Shown one piece after another: positions 27,626 to 34,399 of a stretch of DNA of 64,000 nt. This DNA comes from Allolobophora icterica (taxonomy: Eukaryota > Annelida > Clitellata > Crassiclitellata > Lumbricidae). Each line of letters starts with the position of its first letter. Position 1 is the first letter of the stretch. Made by a program: the position numbers and the translations under genes. The notes under the pieces were generated by a model. It was not told the origin of the DNA. It was given only the letters and a program-made list of their open reading frames with translations, and searched no databases. The DNA lies in assembly GCA_963556255.1 (NCBI GenBank), contig OY744613.1, forward strand, positions 42,604,861 through 42,668,860. The letters run 5' to 3'.

Positions 27626-30613
27626 TGTATGTATGTATGTATGTATGTATGTATGTGTGTATGTATTAGAGCACTTGTATAGCACCCTCTAAGTAACTCA
27701 CTGAGCAAATGTTTCTTAAGTCAAGCAGAATATGTTTCCTGAACTGTTAAAAGATCCTAGTCATCGTATATCTAGTGGTAGATTGCTCTAATCTTGTCAA
27801 TTCTAATCAGTGCTTTTTTCAGCCGGAACGCACCGGAACGGCTTTTTGGCACCATTTTCAGCCACTAAAAAATAATTAATTTATTTTAATAATAAAAACA
27901 ATAATTTAGTTATTTTAATTTAATTTCAGTGTTGTGAACTGTTTTCAGTGTTTATTGAGACCCCTCGCAACTCCCAATCCCTTTTTTCTCGGGATTTTAG
28001 CCTGCCCATAATTGTTCAGTTCCGGAACCTTTTTTCTAGAAAAAGCACTGATTCTAATCTAATGACTTCTATAGCGCCGCCTTCGTAATGTCCAAGACAT
28101 TGGTTGTTGCTTAGAGTGAAATCACAATAAGAAATTGGAGAAGCCACGTTGAAGAACGATGGATCGGAGAAACCAGAAGCAGGATTCAGTGGATATGCAA
28201 GTTGACACAGAGACGAGTCTTAGGTTGGGTCTGAATGACATCCAAGAATTGATAGAATTAACTGAATTGGACAATGCTTTCCAAAGCTAGGACCAGCGGT
28301 CGAAATGCCTAATACTATCAGGGTGCGGAGTCTTCAAGGGTCAGTGTCCATTTATCAAGTGCAGTGTGTAAATTTACATGTATTTATTTGGGGGCGGGGA
28401 GATGGCTGAATGGTAACACGTTGGCACGAAGATCAGAAGGACGCGGGATCGATTCCCGCTAGCCCCATGAAGTTAACTCAGCCTTCACTCGCTAGGTGGC
28501 GACTGTAAAATGAGCAGTAGGGCAGATGGCCGCCTTGCATGGCTGCCATACAGTTTAATACGACTCCTGTTAAACTTGTTATCGTCTGTTACTACTATAC
28601 CATGTAATCTTACTGCGTACTTTGTCAGTTTGAATTATTAAATGAAGCTATTATTATTACTGACAATCTCTTCTTGATTTCTCTTCTTGATTTGAAGTGT
28701 TATCTACGAACAATGCTTACTGAATTTGCCTGCTTAATATATACTATAAATAAATTTCATTATAACTAGTAAGTTCTTGATTTTTAAACACATTTATTTT
28801 TCTTGGCCTTCAATGCTATATTGATTTTAATATTTCAGAAATATCCGACCACACGGCTAAATCGAAGGCACTCCGCGAACTTGTTCTCCTCATCCCAACG
28901 GCAAACTATGACACTCTGAAGGAACTCTTCAGGCACCTTGTTCTGTGAGTCTCTGCTCAAACATAATGATACATTGCATGTGAACGACTTGCTTGTTGGG
29001 ACTAATTAGTGAGGTATTTATTAGTCCAAGGAGGAAGGTTTCTGAGGTGAAGGATGTTTTGGTGTTAGTATTCTAAATTCCTACCATCCAATCCTCTACC
29101 TTCCAAGATTTCTCGTCTTCAATAATGCCCACCCTGTCGGCTACCTTTCTCTCTCAGGTCTCTCTGGTAACCTGACTTGGATCTTCCCTTGATCATCTTT
29201 GGACAACCCCTTTGATACTATCCAGCGCTCGTGGATAGGCTGGTGCCTTGCACTTAGTTTTAGAAATTTGGAATTTGCGATACGATATATTGTATAGATG
29301 TACGTGTGTATGTGTATGAAATGAATATTTATGTGGTGTCTTTTAAAGCATTGACTGTATTGCTTATTTTAACTTTCGCTTCTGATGTAATGATGTAAGC
29401 ATTGTAATTGTAACAGATTGACATTTATAAAGTGCCACTTCAACAAAAAACTCAGTGGCATTCCTGACCAAACCAGTGAAATTTTGTAGCATCTGACTGC
29501 TTTTCAGTGGCGTCACGAGGAGGGTGCAGGGGGTGCGGACCGCACCGGGTGACACCCTCAGAGGGTGTGACACCCAACATGAGGAAATGATGACATTTTT
29601 GGAAGATGAGGAATTCTTAAAAAAAGGTCATATAATTTTTTGGGAGACGAATTCCTAAAAAAGGTCATCACTGTTTTTGAGGGTTACACCATGACTTACC
29701 GCACCGGGTGACACCAGCCCTAGTGACGCCACTGCTGCTTTTGGAAAGCAGTGTTGAATTAAACACTTCAAAATAGATCTCTAACCTTGTGTCCAGCATG
29801 TGCATCAAAGTTGCTTAAGGTGCTGTGTGTCCTACATACATTCATAGTTTCATACATGTATCGTATGAGCAGCTATGTGCTGCTGAGTGGTTTCTCTTGA
29901 AGAGCTTCTATGCAAATTTGTGACTACAAGCACAAAGCTCCAATTACAATATGTATATATACATTCATGCATTGGAGAATTTAGATAACTATCCCGTGCA
30001 TGTGGAGCAAATTCGAGAGTTGCTTAAACGGTTCTGTATTTTTCATACATCAAAAATACATGCATGGATGATACATACATATATTAACCACTTTGTGAGT
30101 TCTTAAACTTGCTGTGCAAGTGCTGAGACAGTTGCATAATATATACATGTACAATATTGTACATACATCGTAAATACATCACAAATACATACGTGCATGC
30201 ATATTTACACTTATTCACTATTTTGTGAGTTCCTTAAAACTCACTGTACCAGTGTTGAAATACATACATGCGTGTATACGCACGGTATAAATATATATTC
30301 ACCATGTCGCAAAGTTCATTAAAAATTGCTGTACAAAATAATGTTGAAATACATACATCTACGTATATAATTAGTGCATGCATGTGCAACTTGTCAATAT
30401 ACAGGCTACTCACTCTTGTACCTTCTTGTTTTTGCCAGTGTAATTCAACACAGTCGTGAGAACCGAATGCAGGCGCAGAATATCGCCATTGTCTTTGGTC
30501 CTACGCTGATTTGGCCAGAGGAAACAGATATGTCGGCTCTCGCTGTTTCTGTGGTTCAACGCGGCCAACTGATCGAACACATGCTAACGGATTACACGTT
30601 CATATTCAGCTAG
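7067..30613 (+). CDS. arhgap27/12-like: Rho GTPase-activating protein (SH3-WW-WW-PH-RhoGAP)
   Basis: Spliced gene of 785 codons. Coding exons: 7067-7720, 10251-10499, 11890-11991, 13048-13128, 13404-13460, 16102-16163, 18735-18813, 19357-19455, 20623-20721, 21705-21861, 23108-23236, 24792-24890, 26301-26378, 27409-27540, 28839-28944, 30439-30613 (stop TAG). Each junction keeps phase. Domains: SH3 ~10-69, WW1 ~259-289, WW2 ~336-362, PH ~387-494, RhoGAP ~591-785 with arginine finger R631 in GIYRMSGN and the motif QNIAIVFGPTL. This order is that of ARHGAP12/ARHGAP27, which stimulate GTP hydrolysis by Rac/Cdc42-type GTPases at membranes and endocytic sites (family knowledge). A splice acceptor at 7055-7056 puts the ATG ten bases into an exon, so an upstream non-coding exon is expected but was not found. 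Odd features: a GC donor after 26378, and Tyr for the first Trp of WW1. Confidence 0.93.
8291..9145 (+). pseudogene. hAT transposase N-terminus with BED-type finger, interrupted
   Basis: The frame opens with ATG at 8291, is broken by the insertion after 8350, and resumes at 8837. After the break it encodes a BED/TTF-like finger (CLICRESVAVFKEYNLKRH, then FQTKHG) and the segment LSVQEAATKVSFVIAHKIV, typical of ZBED5/GTF2IRD2-related hAT proteins. It stops at 9145 before any catalytic region. It is non-functional. Confidence 0.8.
8351..8828. mobile_element. Foldback MITE nested in the hAT element
   Basis: Inverted repeats of ~28 bp, beginning ggtacttgtcggtttcacga, lie at both ends. They are flanked by an 8-bp duplication catttaac (8343-8350, 8829-8836). 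The interior is a tandem array of a ~37-bp unit around gaagcgggatgaacgattaa. The last part of the right inverted repeat is doubled (about 8764-8822). Related to the element at 23300-24009. Confidence 0.88.
9730..9925 (+). mobile_element. 5'-truncated LINE end
   Basis: Reads NCLPVSVRSAQLLVSF then HLKTCL, the usual extreme C-terminus of CR1-like reverse transcriptases, followed by the shared tail (ttctggataaatcgacct, ctacagcttggtgctggtgt). Lies in RhoGAP intron 1. Confidence 0.65.
10251..10499 (+). CDS. arhgap27/12-like: RhoGAP gene, exon 2 (WW1)
   Basis: Acceptor ttttag ends at 10250; donor is a weak gttggt. It encodes residues 219-301 in phase 0. The WW domain (259-289) reads GGYESYCDSVSSRTYYYN, then SWILPRK. 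The first conserved Trp is Tyr261, while the second is present (W284). A proline-rich PPWPPDG precedes it. Confidence 0.88.
10557..10675. repeat. (GTAT)n-type microsatellite
   Basis: Degenerate GTAT/GTTT run immediately after RhoGAP exon 2. Similar runs lie in intron 2 at 10818-10864 and 11174-11262. Confidence 0.95.
10818..10864. repeat. (GTAT)n microsatellite
   Basis: About twelve pure units in RhoGAP intron 2. Confidence 0.95.
11174..11262. repeat. (GTAT)n microsatellite
   Basis: GTAT with interspersed GTTT units in RhoGAP intron 2. Confidence 0.93.
11340..11710. repeat. Interspersed repeat (SINE-like body)
   Basis: Shares words with the repeat at 28059-28330 (a tract ending in ggtcag or ggtcga after ctatggccagcag / ctaggaccagcgg). 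Boundaries unclear. Confidence 0.35.
11890..11991 (+). CDS. arhgap27/12-like: RhoGAP gene, exon 3 (linker before WW2)
   Basis: Acceptor aaatgcag, donor gtgaga, phase 0 at both ends. Encodes residues 302-335 (SSLWKEELNASGDTVFVNQ), the linker leading into WW2, which starts in the next exon. Confidence 0.8.
12030..12550. repeat. Tandem repeat, ~60-bp unit, in RhoGAP intron 3
   Basis: Eight or so diverged copies built around ttgaaggtaattaatgtgct and gagtttcatattgaagg alternate with variants containing ttcactgttgagtttca. Strong periodicity is visible by eye. No coding potential. Confidence 0.85.
13048..13128 (+). CDS. arhgap27/12-like: RhoGAP gene, exon 4 (WW2)
   Basis: Acceptor atttcag, donor gtagag, phase 0. 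Encodes residues 336-362, almost exactly one WW domain: W336, the aromatic block EYFFND, W358 and LPE. Both signature tryptophans are present, 22 residues apart. Confidence 0.9.
13404..13460 (+). CDS. arhgap27/12-like: RhoGAP gene, exon 5 (acidic linker)
   Basis: Nineteen codons (SDSTDEQKFCEDSDQDIYQ) between acceptor atttcag and donor gtgagt, phase 0 at both ends. Acidic spacer between WW2 and the PH domain. Confidence 0.8.
13900..14170. repeat. SINE-like interspersed repeat
   Basis: Contains a diverged form of the aatgacttctatagcgcc motif and the associated body that recur at 16905, 17757 and 28059. Boundaries uncertain. Confidence 0.4.
15455..15690 (+). mobile_element. 5'-truncated LINE end
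   Basis: Same tail family as 9730-9925: QSLLSFRFQLKTHF C-terminus, then tcttctggatattgacctga and the caccggtgcaa-type end. In RhoGAP intron 5. Confidence 0.65.
16102..16163 (+). CDS. arhgap27/12-like: RhoGAP gene, exon 6 (start of PH domain)
   Basis: Acceptor ttgtggtag, donor gtaagt, ends in phase 2. Reads GTLYKAKLSDNGKKI, the first strand and loop of the PH domain. The split lysine codon is completed by the next exon, which reads on as KKSWAHSYVVL. Confidence 0.87.
16640..16830. repeat. SINE copy (gcgctcccgacc family)
   Basis: Contains atatagcgccacttcgagag, then actcatcagaggcgctcccg. Relatives at 26875-27200, 29400-29490, 45640-45880 and 46130-46290. Confidence 0.6.
16905..17050. repeat. 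SINE copy (aatgacttctatagcgcc family)
   Basis: Begins tctaatctagtgacttctac and continues with the body seen at 28059 (ttgcttcgagttaaatcgca). Confidence 0.55.
17930..18190. repeat. tRNA-headed interspersed repeat
   Basis: Closely related to 31990-32290: both have tagccaactcag, gtgggaagatgagac, gaggactggcca and gctaacacttcatacccatg. The head region resembles tRNA A/B boxes but is diverged. Confidence 0.6.
18735..18813 (+). CDS. arhgap27/12-like: RhoGAP gene, exon 7 (PH core)
   Basis: Acceptor tttctgcag, donor gtaaga. Encodes KSWAHSYVVLCGSMLYFHKE, the beta2-beta4 region of a PH domain. The first base completes the lysine codon of exon 6, which supports the junction. Confidence 0.88.
19357..19455 (+). 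CDS. arhgap27/12-like: RhoGAP gene, exon 8 (PH domain)
   Basis: Acceptor acatacag, donor gttcgt, phase 0. Encodes 33 residues (GFLDLRSTTIQMGNN, then SSRKNLIQ), matching the middle strands of the PH domain. Confidence 0.85.
20380..20615 (+). mobile_element. 5'-truncated LINE end abutting a coding exon
   Basis: Reads YVRSAQLLVSFRSQ (one frameshift later) and then the shared tail (cttctggacattgacctgat, gacaccagtgcaaaagaagt). It stops about 10 bp before the acceptor of RhoGAP exon 9. Confidence 0.7.
20623..20721 (+). CDS. arhgap27/12-like: RhoGAP gene, exon 9 (end of PH domain)
   Basis: Acceptor cctattgatag, donor gtaagc, phase 0. Encodes LTNPNGTEYLLHHEEMDVIE then EWYEAL, the last strand and the C-terminal helix of the PH domain, whose conserved Trp is in EWYEAL. 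Confidence 0.88.
21160..21700. repeat. Two diverged direct repeats in RhoGAP intron 9
   Basis: Segments near 21190-21320 and 21585-21690 share aaactattt..., gtaatagctgt(a/g)gacta and gactattta blocks. The second copy runs up to the acceptor of the next exon. Confidence 0.5.
21705..21861 (+). CDS. arhgap27/12-like: RhoGAP gene, exon 10 (linker)
   Basis: Acceptor gttatttag, weak donor gtctca, ends phase 1. Serine/threonine-rich then lysine-rich linker (VQKKNKEKHKQPKK) between PH and RhoGAP. Phase agrees with both neighbours. The weak donor makes this the least certain boundary. Confidence 0.75.
21907..22354. mobile_element. Inverted-repeat DNA element
   Basis: Ends (atggtatagccgggt at left; complement of the right end agggcatatccggat) match at about 11 of 15 bases. 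A 9-bp direct repeat atgtcatgt flanks it (21898-21906, 22355-22363). Interior is rich in ccgggt motifs and has no transposase. Superfamily uncertain. Confidence 0.65.
22449..22526. repeat. (ATT)n microsatellite
   Basis: About 26 uninterrupted TAT/ATT units. Confidence 0.97.
22615..23012. repeat. Long SINE-type interspersed repeat
   Basis: Begins with a diverged tttatatagcacatcttcaa then gctactcaggggtgttccca, as in the gcgctcccgacc family, and has a long GC-richer body ending before an ATT run. Open frames here are incidental. Confidence 0.5.
23108..23236 (+). CDS. arhgap27/12-like: RhoGAP gene, exon 11 (pre-RhoGAP helix)
   Basis: Acceptor ttgtgtag, donor gtgatc. The frame is completed by the G left over from exon 10. 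Reads VRLKEKLRFWLNRRPTRDSL then RAKGIYK, the conserved segment just before the GAP domain in ARHGAP9/12/15/27. Confidence 0.88.
23300..24009. mobile_element. Foldback MITE with internal tandem repeats and nested LINE
   Basis: Inverted ends of ~36 bp (left ggttccacggcaaatggttc; right end reads ...ttgtcatgacacc) are flanked by tagcaagat (23291-23299, 24010-24018). Interior is a tandem array of a ~30-bp unit, gaagctggatgagtgattaa and variants, clearly related to the units of 8351-8828. A minus-strand LINE tail (about 23618-23908) has inserted in it. Confidence 0.85.
23618..23908 (-). mobile_element. LINE 3' end, (TTAC)n-tailed family
   Basis: Starts with a taagtaagtaag run (the reversed tail) and continues tattctttatttttaccggc then tgcaagacgcactccggtgt. 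The same family ends at 38731-39020 (minus), 51780 (plus) and 57805 (minus). Confidence 0.75.
24030..24215 (+). repeat. tRNA-headed SINE
   Basis: Diverged tRNA-like head (ggtagctgattgtttagagt ... acaggtttgagcc), then the shared body cactcacaattgctcagcac and end cttaataaatg. Related to copies at 43500-43700 and 48790-48960. Confidence 0.65.
24792..24890 (+). CDS. arhgap27/12-like: RhoGAP gene, exon 12 (start of GAP domain)
   Basis: Acceptor tttttgcag, donor gtgtgt. Encodes GIFGSHLLTICEAENATIPK then FVQDCIEAVEER, the first helices of the RhoGAP fold. Confidence 0.92.
25035..25358. mobile_element. 324-bp element, shorter relative of 4086-4458
   Basis: The left end matches the element at 4086 (cacagtataaataattacac) but the right end stops at aactagtcaacag, lacking the ~49-bp terminal inverted repeat. 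It is still flanked by a 10-bp direct repeat ttatgttgta (25025-25034, 25359-25368). A frame from ATG 25076 (MQQSECVTDRHFE) is open for 91 codons. Confidence 0.75.
25732..25803. repeat. (GTAT)n-type microsatellite
   Basis: Degenerate GTAT/GTGT run in RhoGAP intron 12. Confidence 0.9.
26301..26378 (+). CDS. arhgap27/12-like: RhoGAP gene, exon 13 (arginine finger), GC donor
   Basis: Acceptor ctgtttag. Encodes LTTDGIYRMSGNMADIQKLR then FLVNQ, with catalytic R631 in GIYRMSGN. The only donor that keeps the frame and the family sequence is GC: the exon ends ...ccaaa and the intron starts gcaagt, which matches the GC-AG consensus. Joining it to exon 14 gives an Asn codon. Confidence 0.92.
26520..26800 (+). 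mobile_element. Two adjacent 5'-truncated LINE ends
   Basis: The first (26520-26640) matches 38600-38715 (ggaaatgcctgaagtttatt, tgaattgttgagtggctc, aatgttcaattacaattaca). The second reads GPFLWNQLPSFMHAVNCL, the reverse-transcriptase C-terminal WN.LP motif. Confidence 0.55.
26875..27200. repeat. SINE copy (gcgctcccgacc family)
   Basis: Contains taaagcgcaacttcaaggaa, actcatcagtagcactcccg, then ccagaccacaggaccgacga and cggggg-rich body. Boundaries approximate. Confidence 0.6.
27409..27540 (+). CDS. arhgap27/12-like: RhoGAP gene, exon 14
   Basis: Acceptor cattgcag, donor gtgagt. Encodes DEYNLMDEDLDIHVVTGALK then LFFRELMEPLIPF, with the DIHVVTGALK and FFREL-PLIP signatures of RhoGAP domains. 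Confidence 0.94.
27597..27666. repeat. (GTAT)n microsatellite
   Basis: About 17 units, 55 bp after RhoGAP exon 14. Confidence 0.96.
27808..28050. mobile_element. hAT-type MITE
   Basis: A 243-bp element with ends cagtgcttttttcagccgga and ...ctagaaaaagcactg, inverted with a small gap, flanked by the 8-bp duplication attctaat (27800-27807, 28051-28058). No coding capacity. Confidence 0.85.
28059..28330. repeat. SINE copy (aatgacttctatagcgcc family), fullest copy
   Basis: Starts ctaatgacttctatagcgcc and runs through ttggttgttgcttagagtga to about tcgaaatgcctaat. The 8-bp duplication of the adjacent MITE overlaps its start, so the MITE inserted at or just before this repeat. Confidence 0.6.
28385..28640 (+). 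repeat. tRNA-derived SINE
   Basis: Head looks like a tRNA gene: box A-like gatggctgaatgg and box B-like ggatcgattcc about 40 bp apart. A body of ~190 bp follows. It lacks a clean tRNA fold and continues into repeat sequence, so it is a SINE. Confidence 0.65.
28839..28944 (+). CDS. arhgap27/12-like: RhoGAP gene, exon 15
   Basis: Acceptor tatttcag, donor gtgagt, ends phase 2. Encodes ISDHTAKSKALRELVLLIPT then NYDTLKELFRHL, the helices preceding the final GAP helix, with the LP/IP-N-L pattern of the family. Confidence 0.93.
29505..29734. mobile_element. hAT-type MITE (short copy)
   Basis: Ends cagtggcgtcacgagg and ...ctagtgacgccactg, flanked by the 8-bp duplication ctgctttt (29497-29504, 29735-29742). 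Contains about two copies of a ~37-bp unit around gggagacgaattcctaaaaa. A longer copy lies at 52213-52553. Confidence 0.9.
30439..30613 (+). CDS. arhgap27/12-like: RhoGAP gene, last coding exon
   Basis: Acceptor tttgccag. Reads VIQHSRENRMQAQNIAIVFG then PTLIWPEETDM, ending LTDYTFIFS and TAG (30611-30613). QNIAIVFGPTL carries the conserved Asn of the GAP active surface. The protein ends soon after the GAP fold. Confidence 0.94.
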
Positions 30614-30851
30614 CATGTGGACCCGAAAGTCAACTAGCAAGTGATACTGTATTCAGCTAGCAGGTGACCCCAGATTCAACTAGCAAGTGACACTATTCTG
30701 CTAGCAGGTGACCCCTAATTCAACTAGCAATGACACTATTCTGCTAGCAGGTGACTCCTAATTCAAATAGCAAGTGACACTGTATTCAGCTAGCAGGTGA
30801 CACTGAATTCAACTAGCAAGTGACACTGTATTCAGCTAGCAGGTGACACTG
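30604..30851. repeat. Minisatellite spanning the RhoGAP stop codon and 3' UTR
   Basis: Alternating ~25-bp units of the form ttcagctagcaggtgacact and ttcaactagcaagtgacact, about ten in all. The first unit is the final codons plus stop (TTC AGC TAG), so the array begins in the coding sequence. Confidence 0.9.
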
Positions 30852-31525
30852 AATATGTTAAACCGTTTTTCGCAAGTCGACACTTGTTTTGACGGTTCTT
30901 TGTATGTGATGGCCTTACACGAAGTTCTTGCCTTGTGTCGAGTATGCCTTTTCCAGTCGAGGGTCTGTGTTCTTAATGCTTAGCAAAGTTTATTGTCAGG
31001 TTCACTAGTTGTGAAAATTTGACTGGCACGACTTTACAAGTTGTCGAGGTAAAACTTTTGCAAAGTATCTCTTTATGTGGCATTTTATAGTGTCTTTTAA
31101 AGTGCACAACAATTATGAAAGCATATAAGAATGCTGCATAGATTTATTCCAATTTAAATGGTCACTATAGAATTGTATTTCGATTGGTAATGAGGAAAAT
31201 TGGAAATGTGCTAGACCCTTGATGCATTGATGTTCCATGTCAACTGCCACAATATATAATAATATTATTGTGCTTTTGCGTTTTAGAACGTTTAATCTGG
31301 ATCATGTGATACTTCTAAACTTTACATGTATAATGTAATTGTTACTTCAAGCTGCATACTATAATTAACAGAGCATAATGAATTTGAACATTAGCACTAA
31401 TTATAACAAAGGATCAGTGTAACAGAAGCCAGAGAAAGCTACAAGACTTGTCATTGTTTCTAATTTAGAGTACTGGTAATTCTTTTATATGTTTTCTTAA
31501 ATAGTGTACTACTGGTAATAAGGAC

Positions 31526-31531
31526 AATAAA
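31526..31531 (+). terminator. Candidate polyadenylation signal of the RhoGAP gene
   Basis: AATAAA about 0.9 kb past the stop. Other AT-rich candidates exist nearby, so the true 3' end is not settled by sequence. Confidence 0.35.
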
Positions 31532-31552
31532 ATTAAAATATAATCATGAGAC

Positions 31553-31572
31553 ATATAATAATAATAATAATA

Positions 31573-31604
<32 letters not shown>
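31553..31604. repeat. (AAT)n-(ATT)n palindromic microsatellite
   Basis: An AAT run is followed at once by an ATT run, able to form a hairpin. Confidence 0.9.
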
Positions 31605-31606
<2 letters not shown>

Positions 31607-31989
31607 GGACAAAGCTATAAGACCTGGCATCTGTTTCTAATTTGGAGGAATTAATTTATTTGTGTTTTAAATAATATTATAATAATTACCCCAGTATTTG
31701 GGAGCCATACCATGAAATGGCATAACGAGGTTGCATTATAATGAGGAATTGTATAAAGCTGAACTAAGTTTTTGGGATTAGTGTCATTGACTGTTGTATC
31801 AGAATCGGTGTTATAATAAGACATGTTATGAGGAGGTTCTAGTGTAGTAACATTAATTATATAGTTATAATGTTAATCATAGTAATGCACTGAAATAATA
31901 TTGAAGGCAGTGTAATTTAATTGACGCTACAATGGTGCTCATTATGTGGTACAGACTTCTATTATAGCCGTCTTTCACTTCTGTGTACG

Positions 31990-32290
31990 TCGTTGTACGA
32001 CAGTGGTTGATAGTGTGATGGACTCAGTTGAGAGATCGGAGTTCAAATCTTTGCCAGGGCAGAAATTTCATTCGAAATTTCTGCTCCACCTACACCCCCT
32101 AGCCAACTCAGTTATAATTAGTACAATGACCGTACACTGGCGGTGGGAAGATGAGACAACGAGGTAGAGGACTGGCCACCCGCCCTAATATACCGGTATA
32201 TAGGGTTGAGAAAATGAAGTCGCTAACACTTCATACCCATGGATGCCTCAGGATTAGCGTAATGGACTGCTTTTCTTCTTTAATTCTAGA
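31990..32290. repeat. tRNA-headed interspersed repeat
   Basis: Second copy of the family at 17930-18190. Head gtggttgatagtgtgatgga ... ggagttcaaatc resembles tRNA A and B boxes. The body shares cctagccaactcag and cacttcatacccatgg. Confidence 0.65.
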
Positions 32291-32299
32291 TAAATGTAG

Positions 32300-34100
32300 T
32301 TGGTTGAATTTGTCGTGAATACATTGAAATAATATGCAACCCATTATGCGAAGTTGTTGAAATGATGTTATGTTCACACTTGGGCTTGAAGATTCTCGAA
32401 ACATGTGGAGGAAGTTCTGCCATCTTGCCTTACTTTAAGATCATGATGTTTGACCATACACATGGGGCTAAGGAGTGTGATGCATTGGCCGACTGGTTTA
32501 GAGCTGTTGAGTATAATTGTTCAGGTTCACTGAACTGTGACAATCACTTATGAGCAATTGTGTAAGTCTGACATATTAATATATTTAATTTAGTTGAAAA
32601 TTAACTGAATGGCAGGTCACTTACCGGTACTTGGAATTTGGTTTGTCTGATATTGTGGCTCAGTGTGTGTGTGTATAGGATGGGCTTTAGTATTTTAGTA
32701 GTTTGTGATAAAATACCAACAGTATAGTTAGTTGCAGTTGAAAGGCAAATTTAGAGGCATTAATTGCATATCACAATTATGAATTGTACATTTTGCAGAG
32801 TTGCAATGGGATGTTCAGATAATTTTTTTTATCAGTTTAGCTGTGATATCATAATCAAGATTGATGTATCCAAGTGAAAGTTTGTTCCCTAACTACATGT
32901 ACTGCACTTATTAGATCAGTACACGAATGCATAGAGCGCTCGGCATGCAATGCGAAGGATACAGATTCAATCCTCCACTCTGGCGTTCACTTTGTAAAGA
33001 ACGTGAGCAAGTTCTTTCATGCGCGATTTAATCACCACCGCCAATGTTCTGTTGCATGGTTTGTGTGCATGTGAGAACTTTGGAAGGGGGCAGTATCCAA
33101 TACAGTTGTATCGTATTGTTCCTATTTTACCACCAGTGGCACAATGTTGGCCCAATCACAACAGCTTTCTGGGTTGTGAGAGGAGTGCTGTGCTATTGCA
33201 ATTTGTAGTCATTTGATACTGACATTTATTGAAACTTTAATGCAAATGTTTTGACTGGATTGAAGTTACCATGTTTTTTGTGAAAATGAATAGACCAGTG
33301 ATTGAAAGTGACAATTTATTAAGTGAATAGTCCAAAGTTAAAAAAAATTGGCAGGTCGAGTCCATTAGCCAGCATATCTGAGTTGTCTAAATGAACTTGA
33401 AACCCACTAATACACTAAAAATCCGGACTATTATTGGTAGCGATATCTAACAAATTGTCGCAGGGAAAAGCTGATTTTAAGTGGAACACTGGGTCCATAA
33501 TTACCAATAGACGAACTACAGCTGTCATACTAAACTTTTTTTTTACTGTTTTATAAATTATTGGTATTTAAGTAAACACGTAAAATAAAATGCAGGCTGG
33601 CAGCATGTACCAGGACCACAGCTAATAGCAATACATATTGTTGTAAAGTTCCAGTTGCCATAGAGTGTGTACATTTCTAGAATGATCGATCGATTTCTAG
33701 AGTAATTGATTATAGATTAATAAGCAATATTGTTGACTCATTGCAGTAGGTTAAAGTAGCCTTAAAAGCATTTTCGGGAATGCTTTTTCTAACAGCCATG
33801 TTGATTGTTTGACATAATGCGATGTATAAACAATGCAAAAAGTTGACAGTATCACACGAATTGCATACATATATACAAGTTTGATAAATTGTTTAAATGT
33901 AGTGCATTCTCGCATTGCATATACATGTATTTTGTTCATCAGCTTTTGGTGTCAGACGTTTTAGATGTGCACAATCTTCTGAATACCTGTAATTACAGTG
34001 CATGTAATTACAGTGACTGTAACACATTATGTTGAGAACTTTTTGGAAGCACACATGTAATGTTATAAACGTTACGTAGCACCTTTAGTTGGCCATTTTT
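32300..34100. other. Intergenic stretch
   Basis: No splice-bounded coding exon found. A diverged tRNA-like repeat head may lie at about 32920-33020 (gcatagagcgctcggcatgc ... acagattcaatcc). The rest is unassigned AT-rich DNA. Confidence 0.4.
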
Positions 34101-34104
34101 GTGT

Positions 34105-34390
34105 TATATCTTTCAATGGAACGCGGTGGTGTAGTGGGGACGCAATGGTTTAGCAGTATGTTCAATGCCTTGTAACTGGATGGTCGCAGGTTCGAATATG
34201 CCTCAAGCCACTGCGTAGCAACCTTGGACAAGTTGCTCGCCCACAATTGTCTGTGAGGAAGGCAACTGGAAGCCACCTCACTCGTCTCACCCCTGGGTGG
34301 CATAAAGCTAATGTACCTCCCTTTGGGCAGAGAACTCATCATCTGTAATATCAGATAGATGGAAAAGGGACAAACTGTAATGTTGTACAA
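34105..34390 (+). repeat. tRNA-derived SINE
   Basis: Head with box B ggtcgcaggttcgaatatgc and body containing gacaagttgctcgcccacaa, then cctgggtggcataaagctaa. The minus-strand frame across it is incidental. Confidence 0.65.
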
Positions 34391-34399
34391 TTTACTGGA

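Noticed and set aside
28391..28470. tRNA gene candidate
   Set aside because: A and B boxes are present but the sequence runs on into a repeated body, as in the other tRNA-headed copies in this window; it is a SINE head.
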